A DNA stretch of 64,000 bases from an uncultured Oscillospiraceae bacterium (GTDB taxonomy: Bacteria > Bacillota_A > Clostridia > Oscillospirales > Acutalibacteraceae): contig CAJUTL010000010.1 of the NCBI GenBank assembly GCA_910589395.1, positions 19,449 through 83,448 on the forward strand. Reading direction: 5' to 3'. Positions 9,311 to 17,037 of the stretch are shown here, in pieces. The notes below the pieces were generated by a model. It had not been told where the DNA came from and ran no database searches. It saw nothing but the letters and a program-made list of their open reading frames with translations. The position numbers were made by a program, and so were the translations under genes. Within the stretch, counting starts at the first letter, position 1, and each line of letters starts with the position of its first letter.

Positions 9311-9358
9311 AACAGCAAAGACGTCTCCCGCTTTGGGAGACGTCTTTGCTGTTTTCTC
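9311..9358. terminator. Strong bidirectional terminator
   Basis: A perfect 19-base stem (9311-9329 with 9335-9353) closed by GCTTT and flanked by T/A tracts. It sits between the convergent binding-protein and radical SAM genes. Confidence 0.9.
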
Positions 9359-9376
9359 TCAGCGCTATTCACAGTT

Positions 9377-10246
9377 CTAAAAAAGGGTGAGCTGAAGCTG
9401 CTCTCTTTCCTCCGGAAATTCAGATAAATACCGGAAAATTTGGTCGTTATCGTGGACAATGCCGTTTCTCTCACAGGTGCTGTGAAACAACCGCGTCAAA
9501 CGGGCGGAATGGGGGCTTCCCACCTCATAGCGGTCTCCATAGTGTTCCAGATACCTTTCCTTCAGCCCTGGGAACAAACGATCCAGCTGAGCATAGAAAT
9601 ACTCCCGGTTTCCTTCCCGAAGGGTAAGACCCATGCCAAAACAGATCACACCGTACACCCCGGCCTCGATACACAGCTTGAGAATACCGGAAATATTTTC
9701 TTCCGTGTCATTGAGAAAGGGCAGGATCGGCGAAAGCCAAACCACGGTGGGAATTCCCGCAGCCTGAAAACGCTTCAGCGCCTCAAAGCGTTCTTTCGTG
9801 GTGCTGACCCTGGGCTCCAGCTTTTTGCAGAGCTCCTCGTCACAGGTGGTGAGAGTCATCTGTACGACACATTTTGTTTTTTCGTTGATTTTTCGCAGCA
9901 GATCAAGATCCCGCAGGATCAATGCGGACTTTGTCTGCACAGTGAACCCGAACCCGTATCGCAGGGCCAGCTGCATGGCTTTTCTGGTATACTCCAGCCG
10001 CTCTTCTAAAGGAATATAGGGATCTGTCATGGCGCCGGTGCCCAGCATACATTTTTTCCGCTTGTGTTTCAGCGCGTCTTCCAGCAATTCCAGAGCGTTT
10101 TCCTTGACTTCGATATCCTCAAATTCGTGCTCCATATGGTAGCATTTGCTTCTGGAATCGCAATAAATACAGCCATGGGAGCAGCCGCGGTACAGGTTCA
10201 TTCCATTGTGGGCGGAAAGAATCCCCTTTACCTTTTTGTAGTGCAT
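9377..10246 (-). CDS. SPL-family radical SAM protein
   Basis: 289 residues. The radical SAM cysteines are in CSHGCIYC (about residues 22-29), the CxxxCxxC pattern that binds the 4Fe-4S cluster. It resembles the Rv2578c/SplB-like branch: MLGTGAMTDPYIPLEE and VVWLSPILPFLND follow in the expected order. It lacks the N-terminal part of true spore photoproduct lyase, so DNA-lesion repair is not implied. The start lies 16 bases after the ptsI stop, so they are probably co-transcribed. The reaction is unknown. Confidence 0.85.
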   Translation of the reverse strand: MHYKKVKGILSAHNGMNLYRGCSHGCIYCDSRSKCYHMEHEFEDIEVKENALELLEDALKHKRKKCMLGTGAMTDPYIPLEERLEYTRKAMQLALRYGFGFTVQTKSALILRDLDLLRKINEKTKCVVQMTLTTCDEELCKKLEPRVSTTKERFEALKRFQAAGIPTVVWLSPILPFLNDTEENISGILKLCIEAGVYGVICFGMGLTLREGNREYFYAQLDRLFPGLKERYLEHYGDRYEVGSPHSARLTRLFHSTCERNGIVHDNDQIFRYLSEFPEEREQLQLTLF

Positions 10247-10262
10247 GGCTCCCTCTCCCCTT

Positions 10263-11975
10263 TCAGCGCCGGTTTTCCTCCAGCAGCTTACAGACCTCCG
10301 CTTCTGTTTTCAGCTTCAGCGCCTGCTCCGCTAAGAGAGACGCTTCCCCTTTCGTCCACTGAGAGAGCGCCCGGCGGGTAGGCAGCAGGAAGGAAGGCTG
10401 CACGTTGAGCTCCTCCGCCCCCAGGCCCAGCAGGAGAGGCAGAAATAAGGGATCTGCGGCGGCCTGGCCGCACACGCTTATGGGAATTCCGGTTTCCCTT
10501 CCACAGGAAAAGATCCGCTGAAGAGAGCGGAGCAGTGCGGGGTCATAATGGGAATACAGGTGGGATACCTTTACGTTATCCCGATCCACTGCCAGAATAT
10601 ACTGGGTCAGGTCGTTCATGCCAATGCTGAGAAAATCCGATTCTTCGGCCAGAAGCTCCACGGTAAGGGCCGCGGCGGCGGTTTCCACCATGGCCCCCAG
10701 CGGCATATCCTCCCGCAGACTTTCCCCTTTGTTTCGCAGCTCTTCTTTACATTCCGCAAAAACCTTCTTTACCCAGCGAAGCTCCTCCACCCCGGTGATC
10801 ATGGGGATCATCAGGCGTACATCGCCATAGGCCCCGGCACGGAGGATCGCTTTCAGCTGGGTGCGGAACATTTCCTCCTGCTCTCTATAGAGGCGCACGC
10901 CCCGGCAGCCCAAAAAGGGATTTTCCTCCTGCTCCCAGAAGAGCCCCGGCAGCCGCTTGTCGCCGCCGATATCCAGAGTACGGATCACCAGGGGCTTTCC
11001 GCCCACGGCCCTGACAAGAGAAGTATACATTCGGAACTGTTCTTCCTCCCCGGGGAGAGTGGAGCGATCCAGATACAAAAATTCCGAGCGCAGCAGACCC
11101 ACGCCGTCACAGCCGTATTTCCCGGCCTGCCTTATCTCCCCTTCGCTTCCCACCCCGGCGGTGAGCCGTATGCGAAGCTGATCCGCCGTTACCGCGTTGT
11201 GGCCGATATAAGTATTCAGCGCCTCCTTGCTTTGCAGATAGATCTCTCTCTTTTTTTCACTGCTTTGCAGCTCTTCCGCTGTGGGAGAAAAAAGCACGGT
11301 TCCCTCGGTACCGTCCACCACAGCCCATTCCCCGTTTTTCACCTGGGAGGCTACTTCTCCGGTTTCCACCACGGTGGGGATCTCCATGGCCCTGGCCAGG
11401 ATCACACTGTGGGAGGCTTTGCCGTCCTTGCAGAAAACGATGGCGGCTATGGGGTGGGAAATCAGGGCGGTCATGGCGGAGGGCGGCAGAGAATCCGCAA
11501 TCAATACCGTATCGGGCGGCAGGGCGGAAAAATCTGTTTCCGGCAGCCCCAGCAAAATGCGGAGCAGTCTGTCGCGAAGATCCCGCACGTCCGCGGCGCG
11601 CAGACGGATCACCTCGCTTTCCGATTCCAGAAGGCTGCCAATAAATTGGGCGCAGGCCGCATCCAGCGCCGCTTCCGCGGACTGGCGGGAAGCAATGCGC
11701 GCTTTCACCGCCTCCTCCAAAGCGGGGTCCCGCGCCATGGCAACCTGGCTCAGCAAAATATCCGCCTGCTCCTGGCCTGCCACCGGCGCAAGCCGCGCCG
11801 CCCTCTCCCGAAGCTCTCCGCAGAACCGCTTCACAGCATGCCGATAGCGCCTCCATTCCTCCGCCTGGCCCCGTGCCGGTTTTTCCTTTGCGGTGATCCG
11901 GGCCGCATGGTACAGAAATACCCGGCCCATGCCGATCCCCGGCGAGGCCGCGATCCCGTGTAAAAGCGTTCCCAT
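10263..11975 (-). CDS. ptsI: Phosphoenolpyruvate-protein phosphotransferase (PTS enzyme I)
   Basis: 570 residues, the usual EI length. Start ATG with AGGAGG nine bases upstream. The N-terminal HPr-binding/phosphohistidine domain carries the active His in GKASHSVILARAMEIPTVV (about residue 188), where most EIs have GGxTSH. The C-terminal PEP-binding barrel has GGDKRLPGLFWEQEENPFLGCRG and SIGMNDLTQYILAVDR. Known: takes phosphate from PEP and passes it to HPr, the first step of PTS sugar uptake. No ptsH is adjacent, which is unusual but not rare in clostridia. Confidence 0.95.
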   Translation of the reverse strand: MGTLLHGIAASPGIGMGRVFLYHAARITAKEKPARGQAEEWRRYRHAVKRFCGELRERAARLAPVAGQEQADILLSQVAMARDPALEEAVKARIASRQSAEAALDAACAQFIGSLLESESEVIRLRAADVRDLRDRLLRILLGLPETDFSALPPDTVLIADSLPPSAMTALISHPIAAIVFCKDGKASHSVILARAMEIPTVVETGEVASQVKNGEWAVVDGTEGTVLFSPTAEELQSSEKKREIYLQSKEALNTYIGHNAVTADQLRIRLTAGVGSEGEIRQAGKYGCDGVGLLRSEFLYLDRSTLPGEEEQFRMYTSLVRAVGGKPLVIRTLDIGGDKRLPGLFWEQEENPFLGCRGVRLYREQEEMFRTQLKAILRAGAYGDVRLMIPMITGVEELRWVKKVFAECKEELRNKGESLREDMPLGAMVETAAAALTVELLAEESDFLSIGMNDLTQYILAVDRDNVKVSHLYSHYDPALLRSLQRIFSCGRETGIPISVCGQAAADPLFLPLLLGLGAEELNVQPSFLLPTRRALSQWTKGEASLLAEQALKLKTEAEVCKLLEENRR

Positions 11976-11997
11976 GGCGGTTTCCTCCTGCTTTTAT

Positions 11998-12028
11998 AGT
12001 AGTTAGTCGTTAGTAGTTAGTCGTTAGA
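11998..12028. repeat. Tandem degenerate heptamers
   Basis: Consecutive TAGTAGT/TAGTCGT units upstream of ptsI. Related TAGTTGT strings occur at about 8947-8963. They border family A repeats. Confidence 0.6.
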
Positions 12029-12050
12029 AAAAGACCAAGCCCCCGCCTTT

Positions 12051-12171
12051 TTGTCATTCTGAGGAACAAAGTGACGAAGAATCTTGCCCTTAATTCCAGG
12101 GAAAAAGGACAAAGGACGAGATTCTTCACCGAGAAAGCAAGGCAGCCTTGCTTTCTGTTCAGTAATGACAG
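12051..12171. repeat. Family A dispersed repeat with nested hairpin
   Basis: Starts GTCATTCTGAGGAACAAAGTGA and ends TTCAGTAATGACA. The right arm is interrupted by AAAGCAAGGCAGCCTTGCTTT, a second hairpin inserted at the same relative place as in the copies at 34562 and 38897. Confidence 0.8.
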
Positions 12172-12210
12172 GTGGGAAGTGAGTGAGTAACCGCTAAATG
12201 ATAGTTTATC

Positions 12211-12369
12211 GCCCTTAGGCTCCCCTTATTTATAAGGGGAGCTGTCAGCCGAAGGCTGACTGAGGGGATTGGAAGCCAGCGATTTGATGCAACTTTCCGC
12301 GCAAACCCGATCCCTTCCGTCATGCTTACGCATGCCACCTCCCCTTGTAAACAAGGGGAGGCTAAGGGC
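12211..12369. repeat. Family B dispersed repeat, complete copy
   Basis: Runs from GCCCTTAGGCTCCCC to GGGGAGGCTAAGGGC. Internal palindromes are TTATTTATAA, GTCAGCCGAAGGCTGAC and CATGCTTACGCATG. The ends are inverted copies of each other, so it can fold end to end. Confidence 0.85.
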
Positions 12370-12434
12370 AAATAAATTCCAATTTAGCGCATTCTTCCTT
12401 TGCCCTTAAATTTCTCATTGCTAATTGCTCATTA

Positions 12435-12457
12435 CGCGTCGCACGACGTGCGACGCG
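12435..12457. other. Perfect GC-rich palindrome just after rqcH
   Basis: CGCGTCGCAC-GAC-GTGCGACGCG, ending five bases before the rqcH stop codon. There is no T tract, so it is not a classic terminator; it could act as an mRNA 3' hairpin. Confidence 0.6.
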
Positions 12458-12461
12458 CTGC

Positions 12462-14210
12462 CTAGCGTCCGGCAGCTGAATTCGGGTCAATGAAAATCGT
12501 TTTGTAGGTATCGTAGATCACCATGCCGGGCTTTGCGCCCTGGGGCTTGCTGACGTGGCGCACCTGGGTATAATCCACCGGCACCTGGGCGGAGTCCTTT
12601 GCCCGGCTGTGGGTGGCGGCCAAAGCCGCCGCTTCCTCCATGGCCTTTGGGGTGGGGGTTCTTCCCTCTGTGACCAGAATGGTATGGGAGCCGGGGATAT
12701 TTTTGGTGTGGAACCAGATATCGTTATTGTTCGCCAGCTTCATGGTGAGCTTATCATTTTGCCGGTTATTTCTGCCCACCAGCACGGTAAAACCGTCGGA
12801 GACTGTAAATGTCATGGGCTCGCTGATTCCGGCTGGCCTTTGCTTTTTCCCCCGCGGGATCCGCACATAGCCCTGCTCTCCCAGTTCTCCCCGGATCTCC
12901 GAGAGATCCTGCTCTGTTTCCGCACGGGAAAGGGCGTCCAGCACGGTATCCAGGTATTCCAGCTCCCGCCCGGCCAGGGCAATCTGCTCGGTGAGCTTTT
13001 CCTCGGCGGTTTTCGCTTTCCGGTACTCCTTATAATATTTCTGGGCGTTCTGCGAGGGAGAAAGTGCGGGATTCAGCTTGATGGAAACAAGGGGCTGGCC
13101 TTCCTCGTAATAATTGGGCAGCTCGGCATGCTCCGCTCCTTTCGGCAGGGCATAGAGATTGGCGCTGATCAGGTCTCCCGCGATCCGCAGAGCGTCCCGC
13201 TGGGCACACTGCTCCAGCTCCGCCCGCTGGGCGTTGATTTTTCGGGAAAGCCGGTCGGAATGGTTGGAAAGCAGGCGGAGAAGATCCTGCTCCCGCACCC
13301 GCATGCGTTCCTGCTGATCCCGCTCCCGGTAAAAATCGTCCAGCAGAGCGGAAAAGCTTTCCCCTTTCTTCACCACTGCGGCGGTACCGTACTGGTGGAT
13401 CTCCACAAAAGAAAAATCCATGGGCTTTTTCTGGGCGTTTACGGCCATAAAAGGCTGTCCGGAAACGGCTTCCGCTGTTTCCTTCAGCTGCTGAAAGAAA
13501 AAGCCCGTTCGGAAATACTGTTCCTCGTTCATGGTTTTTACCGTAAGCTCCACACCCCGGCCCGCCTGATGGGCCAGTTCCCTGCACACGATGGGCGACA
13601 CGCCCTGAAGGACAGAAAGCAAAGCCTTGGAAAGCTCCATATCTCCCGGCAGGGCCTTTAAGAGAGCGATAAGCTCCTGAGAGGTGATTTCCAACACGCT
13701 TTTTTTCTCCTGAGGCGGGGGCAGGTGATAGGTAAGCCCCGGCAGCACCAGCCGCTGGGAGGACATTTCCGCGTCCACCCGCTTTAATGCGTCTATGATC
13801 TTTCCCTCCTGGTCTGTTAAGATCACATTGCTGTACCGGCCCATGATCTCCATGGTAAGGGTGAGCACCACATGATCTCCCAGATCGTTTATGGCGTCAA
13901 AATCGAAATGAAGCAGCCGCTCCAGCCCCGGCTGGCGAATGGCAATAAGCTTTGCCCCCAGCAGCTTTTTTCGCAGCAGCATGCAGAGCATGGGCGGCTG
14001 CTTGGGGTTTTCCAAGGCAATGGAGGTGAAATGTACCCGGGCACTGTTGGCCCGGGCGGAAAACAGCACCTTATAGGCGGCCTCCCTGGTACGGAACGCC
14101 ACCATCAATTCCTCCCGGTTGGGCTGATGGAGCTTATCCACTCTGCCGCCCAGAAGCTTCTCTTCCAGCTCCTGCCTGATATGCCGTAAAAAAATACCGT
14201 CTAATGCCAT
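12462..14210 (-). CDS. rqcH: Rqc2/RqcH-type ribosome quality control factor (NFACT family)
   Basis: About 582 residues from ATG 14210 (MALDGIFLRHI), the family's usual start; AAAGGAA lies upstream. The NFACT-N domain has GGRVDKLHQPNREELM, central coiled coils span about 290-440, and the NFACT-R domain reads NNDIWFHTKNIPGSHTILV. Known: binds the peptidyl-tRNA-obstructed 50S subunit and adds C-terminal alanine tails to stalled chains; older annotation calls it fibronectin-binding protein. Downstream of trmK and the Nif3-like gene, 64 bases after the latter. Confidence 0.95.
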   Translation of the reverse strand: MALDGIFLRHIRQELEEKLLGGRVDKLHQPNREELMVAFRTREAAYKVLFSARANSARVHFTSIALENPKQPPMLCMLLRKKLLGAKLIAIRQPGLERLLHFDFDAINDLGDHVVLTLTMEIMGRYSNVILTDQEGKIIDALKRVDAEMSSQRLVLPGLTYHLPPPQEKKSVLEITSQELIALLKALPGDMELSKALLSVLQGVSPIVCRELAHQAGRGVELTVKTMNEEQYFRTGFFFQQLKETAEAVSGQPFMAVNAQKKPMDFSFVEIHQYGTAAVVKKGESFSALLDDFYRERDQQERMRVREQDLLRLLSNHSDRLSRKINAQRAELEQCAQRDALRIAGDLISANLYALPKGAEHAELPNYYEEGQPLVSIKLNPALSPSQNAQKYYKEYRKAKTAEEKLTEQIALAGRELEYLDTVLDALSRAETEQDLSEIRGELGEQGYVRIPRGKKQRPAGISEPMTFTVSDGFTVLVGRNNRQNDKLTMKLANNNDIWFHTKNIPGSHTILVTEGRTPTPKAMEEAAALAATHSRAKDSAQVPVDYTQVRHVSKPQGAKPGMVIYDTYKTIFIDPNSAAGR

Positions 14211-14230
14211 GACGCTTTCCTTTCCTTTAG

Positions 14231-14264
14231 GCAACTTGCTCACAATCTTTGTGCGGTGTTGCCT
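14231..14264. repeat. Short inverted-repeat remnant
   Basis: GGCAAC...CACAA/TTGTG...GTTGCC hairpin. Its right end GTGCGGTGTTGCCTTTA closely resembles the right end of the element at 55885-55985, so it may be a decayed copy. Confidence 0.45.
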
Positions 14265-14274
14265 TTACAAAACC

Positions 14275-15042
14275 TTATCGAAGCTCCACCGGCCCGCGCT
14301 CCGCCTGAGAGGGCAGAAACGCCGTGCTGGGGATCCGTTTTTTCAAATAGGAGATCAAAAACTCGGCAAAGGGCTTTTCCGTTTCGTAATGGCCCGCCAC
14401 CACACAGGTCACGCCCGTGCGGGCAGCCTCCAGCGCCTCGTGGTGCCGCATTTCTCCGGTGAGATAGGCATCCGCCCCCCGGCAGGCGGCAAAAGAAACG
14501 TAATCTCCCCCCGCCCCGCTGCACAGAAACACTTTCCTGATAGGGGTTTTCCCAGGGATCAGCCCCACCGTTTTTCTTCCCAGACGCTGCTTCACAAGGT
14601 CCGCGAATTCCTCCGGGGAAGCCTCCTGCTCCATCTCTCCGGCAAAGAGCACGCACTCTTCACCGAACACGTCCTCCGGGTGAATGTTTTTCAGCCCCAG
14701 CTTGCCCGCCAGCGCCGTATTGACGCCGCATACCGGGGAAAGATCCAGATTTGTGTGACAGCACAGGGCGGCGATCCCCTTTCTTGCCAGCAGATAAGGG
14801 ATATCCCGTCCGCCCATCGCCTTCAGGGGGTGAAAAATCACCGGGTGGTGACTGATGATGAGCCCCGCGTTCATGGAGGCCGCCTCCTCCACCACGGCCT
14901 CTGTGATATCCAGCGCCACCAGGGCTCTGGACACCTCTGTACTGCCTTCCCCTACCAGAAGGCCCACATTGTCAAAGGTCATGGCGGAGGCAAAGGGAGC
15001 CGCCGCGTCGATGCAGTCGTAAATATCCTGGATCCTTGCCAT
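14275..15042 (-). CDS. Nif3-like dinuclear metal centre hexameric protein
   Basis: 255 residues, the short form without the CutA1-like insert. Conserved metal-binding blocks are visible: SHHPVIFHPLK (about residue 64), CCHTNLD (about 97), GDYVSFAACRGADAYLTGEMRHHEAL and VAGHYETEKP near the C-terminus. Known: YqfO/NIF3 family; reported activities vary (GTP cyclohydrolase-like, DNA-binding), so the biochemical role is unsettled. It follows trmK by 30 bases, the common trmK-nif3 pairing of Firmicutes, though no rpoD precedes them here. Confidence 0.92.
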   Translation of the reverse strand: MARIQDIYDCIDAAAPFASAMTFDNVGLLVGEGSTEVSRALVALDITEAVVEEAASMNAGLIISHHPVIFHPLKAMGGRDIPYLLARKGIAALCCHTNLDLSPVCGVNTALAGKLGLKNIHPEDVFGEECVLFAGEMEQEASPEEFADLVKQRLGRKTVGLIPGKTPIRKVFLCSGAGGDYVSFAACRGADAYLTGEMRHHEALEAARTGVTCVVAGHYETEKPFAEFLISYLKKRIPSTAFLPSQAERGPVELR

Positions 15043-15072
15043 TGCTGATCGTCCTTTCCAAATCCATTCCGG

Positions 15073-15762
15073 TTATTTCAGATAACGGGCTTCGATCTGC
15101 CCTATGATTTTTCGCAGCTGCTCCGGCGTTTCCTGCCCCCGGCCCCGCAGAGCGCCCTCCAGGCGGCCCCGCAGCTCCCGCAGCACTTTTTCCCCATACA
15201 GCCGGACAGCGCTTTCCCCCGGCTTCAGCTTTCCCAAATAAGGGTACAGCTGGTCTGTTTCCGGTTCTGCTCCTATGTATGCGGCGGCAAAGGCGGAATA
15301 GACCTTTCCGGAATCCTCCACAGCCCGTTCCTCCAGTACGGAGAAGCCCAGTCTTTTCAGACCCAGCCGCAATTCTTCGACGGAGCTCATGGGCTGAAGC
15401 ACCAGCCGCTTTTCCGCGTCCGTAAGCCACCGCGTTTCCTCGATGATCCGCAGCATCAGCTTCCCGCCCATGCCGGCGACCACGATATCCTCTGCTTCCT
15501 CCGGCCGCACCTCCTGCAGGCCGTCGGACAAGCGCAGGATAAGCCTGTGCTCTTCGCCGTATTTGCGGGCGTTTCCCGCGGCGGCTTCCAGCGGGCCGGG
15601 GTTGATATCACAGGCCAGCGCCCCCGGGATTCTGCCGCTTTTCAAAAGCCAGATAGGCAGATAGGCGTGATCTGTCCCCACATCGCACAAGAGCCTGCCT
15701 TCCCGCACCATCTCCGCGCACAGCGCCAGGCGGGGGCCCAGCTGAAAAAGCGGTCTTGCCAT
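15073..15762 (-). CDS. trmK: tRNA (adenine(22)-N(1))-methyltransferase
   Basis: 229 residues. The SAM-binding motif I is CDVGTDHAYLPIWLL (about 25-40), followed by ACDINPGPLEAA and the catalytic-region VVAGMGGKLMLRIIE. Known: methylates N1 of A22 in the D-loop of tRNA-Ser and tRNA-Leu in Gram-positive bacteria. First gene of the trmK-nif3-rqcH unit, with GCGAGGA before the ATG. Confidence 0.93.
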   Translation of the reverse strand: MARPLFQLGPRLALCAEMVREGRLLCDVGTDHAYLPIWLLKSGRIPGALACDINPGPLEAAAGNARKYGEEHRLILRLSDGLQEVRPEEAEDIVVAGMGGKLMLRIIEETRWLTDAEKRLVLQPMSSVEELRLGLKRLGFSVLEERAVEDSGKVYSAFAAAYIGAEPETDQLYPYLGKLKPGESAVRLYGEKVLRELRGRLEGALRGRGQETPEQLRKIIGQIEARYLK

Positions 15763-15805
15763 ATCTTTTTTCCTCGCTTTAAGACCTCAAAAGTCTATTA
15801 TTTCT

Positions 15806-15843
15806 AAAAAAACTGCCGCCGCCCGGCAGAAGTCGTGCGGCAG
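15806..15843 (-). terminator. Terminator after the DUF1858 gene
   Basis: CTGCCGC at 15813-15819 pairs with GCGGCAG at 15837-15843; read leftward it is followed by seven T. Confidence 0.8.
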
Positions 15844-15870
15844 CAGAACGATCTCTGGTTTTTTCTCAGG

Positions 15871-16074
15871 TTACTTGCCCTGAAGATGCTGATTCAGCTT
15901 TTCCACCATTTCATTGGGATCGACACCGTGTACCGCGCAGGCCTGCTCCAGGGTCTCGCCCCGTGCGGAGGGGCACCCCAGGCAATGCATTCCCATTTCC
16001 AGGAAGAACGGAGCGGTGGAGTCATCCAGATCCAGAATATCGCCGATGATCGTGTCCTTTGTGATCTCTGCCAT
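15871..16074 (-). CDS. DUF1858 redox-disulfide domain protein
   Basis: 67 residues, made only of the DUF1858 domain. It begins with the typical TKDTIIGDILDLD and has one CLGC pair (about residues 31-34) in HCLGCPSARGETLEQAC. Known: domain found alone or fused to hybrid-cluster and nitroreductase-like enzymes; suggested to handle redox or metal chemistry. GGGGGAAAGT precedes the ATG. It stands alone with its own terminator. No partner is adjacent. Confidence 0.9.
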   Translation of the reverse strand: MAEITKDTIIGDILDLDDSTAPFFLEMGMHCLGCPSARGETLEQACAVHGVDPNEMVEKLNQHLQGK

Positions 16075-16229
16075 TTTTACTTTCCCCCTTTTTCATGCCG
16101 CGGCTTTTTTGCCGCTGCGTCTATTATAATACCCTTTTCGCCGCTCCGCAATACCGAGGGCAAAAAAAGAAAAATGTTTAGGAGATCCCTCGCAATTTAC
16201 AACGCCGCTTGGAATTGCGCGAAACGCCC

Positions 16230-16805
16230 TTACTTTGCGTCCTGAAAAAATTTCAATTTATTTCGCACCCGGTACAGGGCGTTGTCAAAAGCCCGCAGGC
16301 TCATGCCGGAACGATTTTCCACCTCAGAGCGCTTACAGCCGCTGAGGTACAGCAGCAGCGCCTTTCTTTCCAGGGGCGTCAAAACCGTGTCCATTTGCCG
16401 AAACAGCGCCTGAAGGCGCTCCCGCAGCTCCAAAAGATCCTCCGGCCCGCTCTCCAGCGCCAGATGCGCGGCCTCGCTTTCCAGAGAAAGTGACTCGTTA
16501 AGCGGCCTGTTTTTCGTGCTGCCATGTCTTCTGGCCGCGTCTGTCATGCGGCGGGACACGCAGATCCCGGCATAGGTGCGGAAAGAAGCGCCGCCCGCCT
16601 CCTCGAAGGAAACTGCCGCCGCGTACAGGCCTAAAAAGCCCTCCTGCAGCAGATCCTCCTTCTCCGGGGCAGAAGGGCCGGCAAACTGGGCGGCCTTTGC
16701 CCGGATCAGCCGCAAATAGCGTGAGCTCAGCTCCGCAAAGGCATCGGGAGAGCCTTCCCGAACCAGCAGGCAAAGCTCCGCGTCGCCGCACGCGCTGTAT
16801 TCCAT
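16230..16805 (-). CDS. Sigma-70 family sigma factor (SigH-like)
   Basis: 191 residues. Region 2 reads EDLLQEGFLGLYAAAVSFEEAGGASFRTYA, where the -10 recognition and core-binding helices lie, and region 4 reads LTPLERKALLLYLSGCKRSEVENRSGMSLRAFDNALYRV (each given by motif only in part). Spacing fits SigH/sporulation-type or ECF sigma factors. No anti-sigma gene is next to it. An additional open frame in another phase is a shadow. Role inferred: transition-phase or competence/sporulation entry control; the adjacent divergent comM-like gene is suggestive but not proof. Confidence 0.85.
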   Translation of the reverse strand: MEYSACGDAELCLLVREGSPDAFAELSSRYLRLIRAKAAQFAGPSAPEKEDLLQEGFLGLYAAAVSFEEAGGASFRTYAGICVSRRMTDAARRHGSTKNRPLNESLSLESEAAHLALESGPEDLLELRERLQALFRQMDTVLTPLERKALLLYLSGCKRSEVENRSGMSLRAFDNALYRVRNKLKFFQDAK

Positions 16806-16844
16806 GGCCGTCCCTCCTTCCGCTTTTTGACCTTTTTCAAATTT

Positions 16845-16873
16845 ACTCTACACGCAAAAGTGTTTTTCGTCAA
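16845..16873 (-). promoter_or_regulatory. Promoter of the sigma factor gene
   Basis: TTGACG, 17 bases, TAGAGT on the minus strand, 40 bases before the ATG. Confidence 0.5.
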
Positions 16874-16967
16874 GAAGTATTTGTGTTTTTCACAATTTCT
16901 CCGAGTGGAGCTTTACAGGAAAACAACATAGCCCGGAATAAATTCTTCACCTTCCCGCTTCTCCCGC

Positions 16968-16996
16968 TTGTAAGCTTTCCCATTTTGCCGTATAAT
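16968..16996 (+). promoter_or_regulatory. Promoter of the comM-like gene
   Basis: TTGTAA, 17 bases, perfect TATAAT; 41 bases before the ATG. Confidence 0.65.
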
Positions 16997-17037
16997 AAAA
17001 TATATGGAAAAATATCAGAAAGAACGAGGTCATTATT

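Noticed and set aside
15871..16074. Hybrid-cluster protein partner operon
   Set aside because: The DUF1858 gene has its own terminator and no redox enzyme beside it.
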